7,506 bases of DNA, from contig JAJZVS010000188.1 of NCBI GenBank assembly GCA_021845555.1, forward strand, positions 1 through 7,506. Reading direction: 5' to 3'. Of the stretch, positions 5,625 to 7,506 are shown piece by piece; position 1 is the first letter of the stretch, and each line of letters opens with the position of its first letter. The DNA is from Pseudomonadota bacterium (GTDB taxonomy: Bacteria; Pseudomonadota; Alphaproteobacteria; Acetobacterales; Acetobacteraceae). The notes under the pieces are model-generated. The model did not search any database, was not told the DNA's origin, and saw only the letters and a program-made list of their open reading frames with translations. The position numbers and the translations under genes are program-made.

Positions 5625-7506
5625 TTATATCGTCCCCAGCGTGCGGATCCGCGCCCGCGGAAAAATCTCCCCCTGCGCCAGCACGGGCGTGTTCGGGCGG
5701 ATGCGATCGACGATCGCGCGCACATGCAGCCGGATGGCGCCGCCGGTGAGCAGCACCGGCGCTTCCCCGCCGGTGGTGGCGGCGTCGAACACCGCGCGCA
5801 GCCGCTGCATGAACTCCTGCAACTGGGTGGGCGCCATCGCCAGTTGGCGGTCCTCCGCCGGGCCGCTCAGCGCTTCGGCGAAGGCGCCTTCCCACTGCGG
5901 GGACAGCGTGACCAGCGGGATATAGCCCGCCGGGCCGGTGTGGCTGTCGCTGATCTGCCGCGCCAGCCGCGCGCGCACGTGCCCCAGGATGGCCGGCAGC
6001 GGCCGGCCGGGTCCCGCTTCGGCGATCCCCTCCAGGATCGTGCCCAGATCGCGGATCGACACGCGCTCGGCCAGCAGCGCGGCCAGCACCCGCTGCACCA
6101 GGCCGACGCTGGCCTGCGCCGGGATCAGGTCGGAGACCAGCTTCTGCTGCTCGCGCGGCAGCTCGTCCAAGAGCTTCTGGGTTTCCGGGTAGGACAGCAG
6201 TTCGGCCATGGTCTCGCGCACCGCTTCGGTCAGATGCGTGGTCAGCACGCTGGGCGGATCGACCACGGTGCAGCCGCGGAACATCGCCTCCTCCTTGGTG
6301 TCCGGTGTGATCCACAGCGCCGGCAGGCCGAAGGCGGGTTCGGTGGTGCGCTCGCCCGGCAGGTCGGGGACGCCACCCTTCGGGTCCATCGCCAGCAGCA
6401 TGGTCGGGCGCAGTTCACCGCGGCCGGCTTCGATCTCCTTCACCCGGATGGAATAGGTATCGGCCGGCAGTTGCATGTTGTCCTGGATCCGCACCGGCGG
6501 CAGCACGAACCCCATCTCGGCGGCGACCGCGCGGCGCAGGTTCTTGATCTGCTCGGTCAGCCGCAGCGTGTCCCCGCCGGCCAGCGCGAGCAGGCCGTAG
6601 CCGAGTTCCAGCCGGATCAGGTCGATCCGCAGCGCGTCGGTGATCGGCGGCTCGGTGGGCGCCGGCGGCGCGGGCGGGGCCGGTTCGCCGGCCGGCGGAT
6701 GCTTATGGCGCAGCCAGGCGCCGCCGCCGGCGAGTCCCGCGATGCCCAGAAACGGCAGCAGCGGCAGGCCGGGCAGCAGCGCCAGCACCGTGGCCGCGGC
6801 GGCGGCCATCGCCAGCGGCTTCGGGTTGCCGCCGAGCTGGTGGATCAGTGCCGCGTCCGCCGATCCCTCCATGCCGCCCTTGGTGACCACGATGCCGGCG
6901 GCGGTCGAGACCAGCAGGGCCGGGATCTGCGAAACCAGCCCGTCGCCCACCGTCAGTTTCGTGAACGCATCGGCCGCGTCGGCGAAGCTCATGCCGTGCT
7001 GCACCATCCCGATCGTCAGCCCGCCGACGATGTTGATGGAGGTGATGATGAGCCCGGCGATCGCGTCCCCGCGGACGAATTTGGCGGCGCCGTCCATCGC
7101 GCCGTAGAAGCCGCTCTCTTGTTCGAGCTCGCGCCTTCGCTTGCGCGCGGTCTTCTCGTCGACCAGCCCGGCGGACAGGTCGGCGTCGATCGCCATCTGC
7201 TTGCCCGGCATCGCATCCAGGCTGAAGCGCGCCGCCACCTCGGCGATGCGCCCCGATCCCTTGGTGATGACGGTGAAGTTCACCACCAGCAGGATCGCGA
7301 ACACGATCAGGCCGATGACGATGTCCCCGCCCATCAGGAAGCCGCCGAACGCCGCCACCACATGCCCTGCCGCCAGCGGTCCCTCGTTGCCGTGCGAGAG
7401 GATGCGCCGGGTGGTGGCGACATTCAGCGACAGGCGCAACAAGGTCGTCAGCAGCAGGAGGGTGGGGAAGCTGGTGAAATCGAGCGGGCGGATCAGGAAC
7501 AGCGCC
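5625..7506 (-). CDS. flhA: Flagellar biosynthesis protein FlhA (N-terminus beyond window)
   Basis: FlhA is the inner-membrane export-gate protein of the flagellar type III secretion apparatus; it forms a nonameric ring and uses its cytoplasmic domain to dock chaperone-substrate complexes. The window holds about 626 codons up to the TAA at 5625-5627, against about 700 for the family, so some 65-75 N-terminal residues, including the first membrane span, are missing. The frame continues past the TTG at 7442 with family-like residues (ALFLIRPLDFTSFPTLLLL), so that TTG is not the start. The FHIPEP-type signature, EVAARF then LDAMPGKQMAIDAD, lies near 7185-7250. The conserved loop MDGAAKFVRGDAIAG follows near 7050-7095; its MDG aspartate matches the residue studied as D208 in Salmonella. 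Further membrane spans lie between about 7090 and 6720. A Pro/Ala-rich linker (6645-6704) precedes the cytoplasmic domain with YGLLAL, VVDPPSVLTTHL and the C-terminal ARIRTLG. No frameshift or break is seen. It is transcribed toward, and is unrelated in function to, the benzoyl-CoA genes. Confidence 0.96.
   Translation of the reverse strand, partial: ALFLIRPLDFTSFPTLLLLTTLLRLSLNVATTRRILSHGNEGPLAAGHVVAAFGGFLMGGDIVIGLIVFAILLVVNFTVITKGSGRIAEVAARFSLDAMPGKQMAIDADLSAGLVDEKTARKRRRELEQESGFYGAMDGAAKFVRGDAIAGLIITSINIVGGLTIGMVQHGMSFADAADAFTKLTVGDGLVSQIPALLVSTAAGIVVTKGGMEGSADAALIHQLGGNPKPLAMAAAAATVLALLPGLPLLPFLGIAGLAGGGAWLRHKHPPAGEPAPPAPPAPTEPPITDALRIDLIRLELGYGLLALAGGDTLRLTEQIKNLRRAVAAEMGFVLPPVRIQDNMQLPADTYSIRVKEIEAGRGELRPTMLLAMDPKGGVPDLPGERTTEPAFGLPALWITPDTKEEAMFRGCTVVDPPSVLTTHLTEAVRETMAELLSYPETQKLLDELPREQQKLVSDLIPAQASVGLVQRVLAALLAERVSIRDLGTILEGIAEAGPGRPLPAILGHVRARLARQISDSHTGPAGYIPLVTLSPQWEGAFAEALSGPAEDRQLAMAPTQLQEFMQRLRAVFDAATTGGEAPVLLTGGAIRLHVRAIVDRIRPNTPVLAQGEIFPRARIRTLGTI

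Noticed and set aside
5643..5652. Perfect 10-bp palindrome GCGGATCCGC just past the operon end, considered as a terminator.
   Set aside because: It has no loop and no T-tract on the correct side for either strand, and it lies inside the flhA coding end; such palindromes are common in GC-rich DNA.
5386..6315. A 309-codon - strand frame overlapping the ferredoxin and flhA.
   Set aside because: It overlaps flhA on the same strand in another frame and reads as Arg/Ala/Gly-rich shadow without domains.
7440..7442. TTG as the start codon of the flhA frame.
   Set aside because: The frame stays open to the window edge and the 21 further codons match the FlhA N-terminal region, so the true start lies outside.

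Overview
The window (about 7.5 kb, very GC-rich and almost entirely coding) looks like a chromosomal segment of a flagellated alphaproteobacterium able to degrade aromatic compounds anaerobically. The assignment rests on GC-rich codon use, dense operon packing, an alphaproteobacterial-looking FlhA, and benzoyl-CoA pathway genes of the kind known from Thauera and Magnetospirillum. The exact genus cannot be read from the sequence; Rhodospirillales is a guess.

From base 1 to 5618, on the + strand, lies a tightly packed six-gene unit: the 3' part of dch (cyclohexa-1,5-diene-1-carboxyl-CoA hydratase, cut by the left edge), then bcrC, bcrB, bcrA and bcrD (the four subunits of the ATP-dependent class I benzoyl-CoA reductase), then a gene for a small 2[4Fe-4S] ferredoxin. 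Gene spacings are 2 nt, a 4-nt ATGA overlap, 15, 13 and 26 nt, and each gene has a Shine-Dalgarno-like GGAG core in front of it. This is the architecture of one polycistronic transcript whose promoter lies upstream of the window.

The genes form one biochemical module. Reduced ferredoxin passes low-potential electrons to the BcrA/BcrD ATPase pair, which shares a [4Fe-4S] cluster. ATP hydrolysis drives the electrons into BcrB/BcrC, where benzoyl-CoA is dearomatised to the cyclohexadiene-carboxyl-CoA. Dch then hydrates that dienoyl-CoA, leading toward ring cleavage. The Thauera-like gene order and the Thauera-like Dch suggest the Thauera variant of the pathway, with the later genes (6-hydroxycyclohexene-CoA dehydrogenase and 6-oxocyclohexene-CoA hydrolase) expected outside the window.

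From 5625 to the right edge, on the - strand, is most of flhA, the export-gate membrane protein of the flagellar type III secretion system, with its N-terminus cut off by the window end. It converges on the ferredoxin gene with only 6 nt between the two stop codons.

I see no RNA genes, mobile elements, CRISPR arrays, intrinsic terminators or long non-coding stretches. No wholly new system is evident. The interest lies in the complete reductase module, its pathway variant, its junction with a flagellar gene, and a few residue-level asymmetries.
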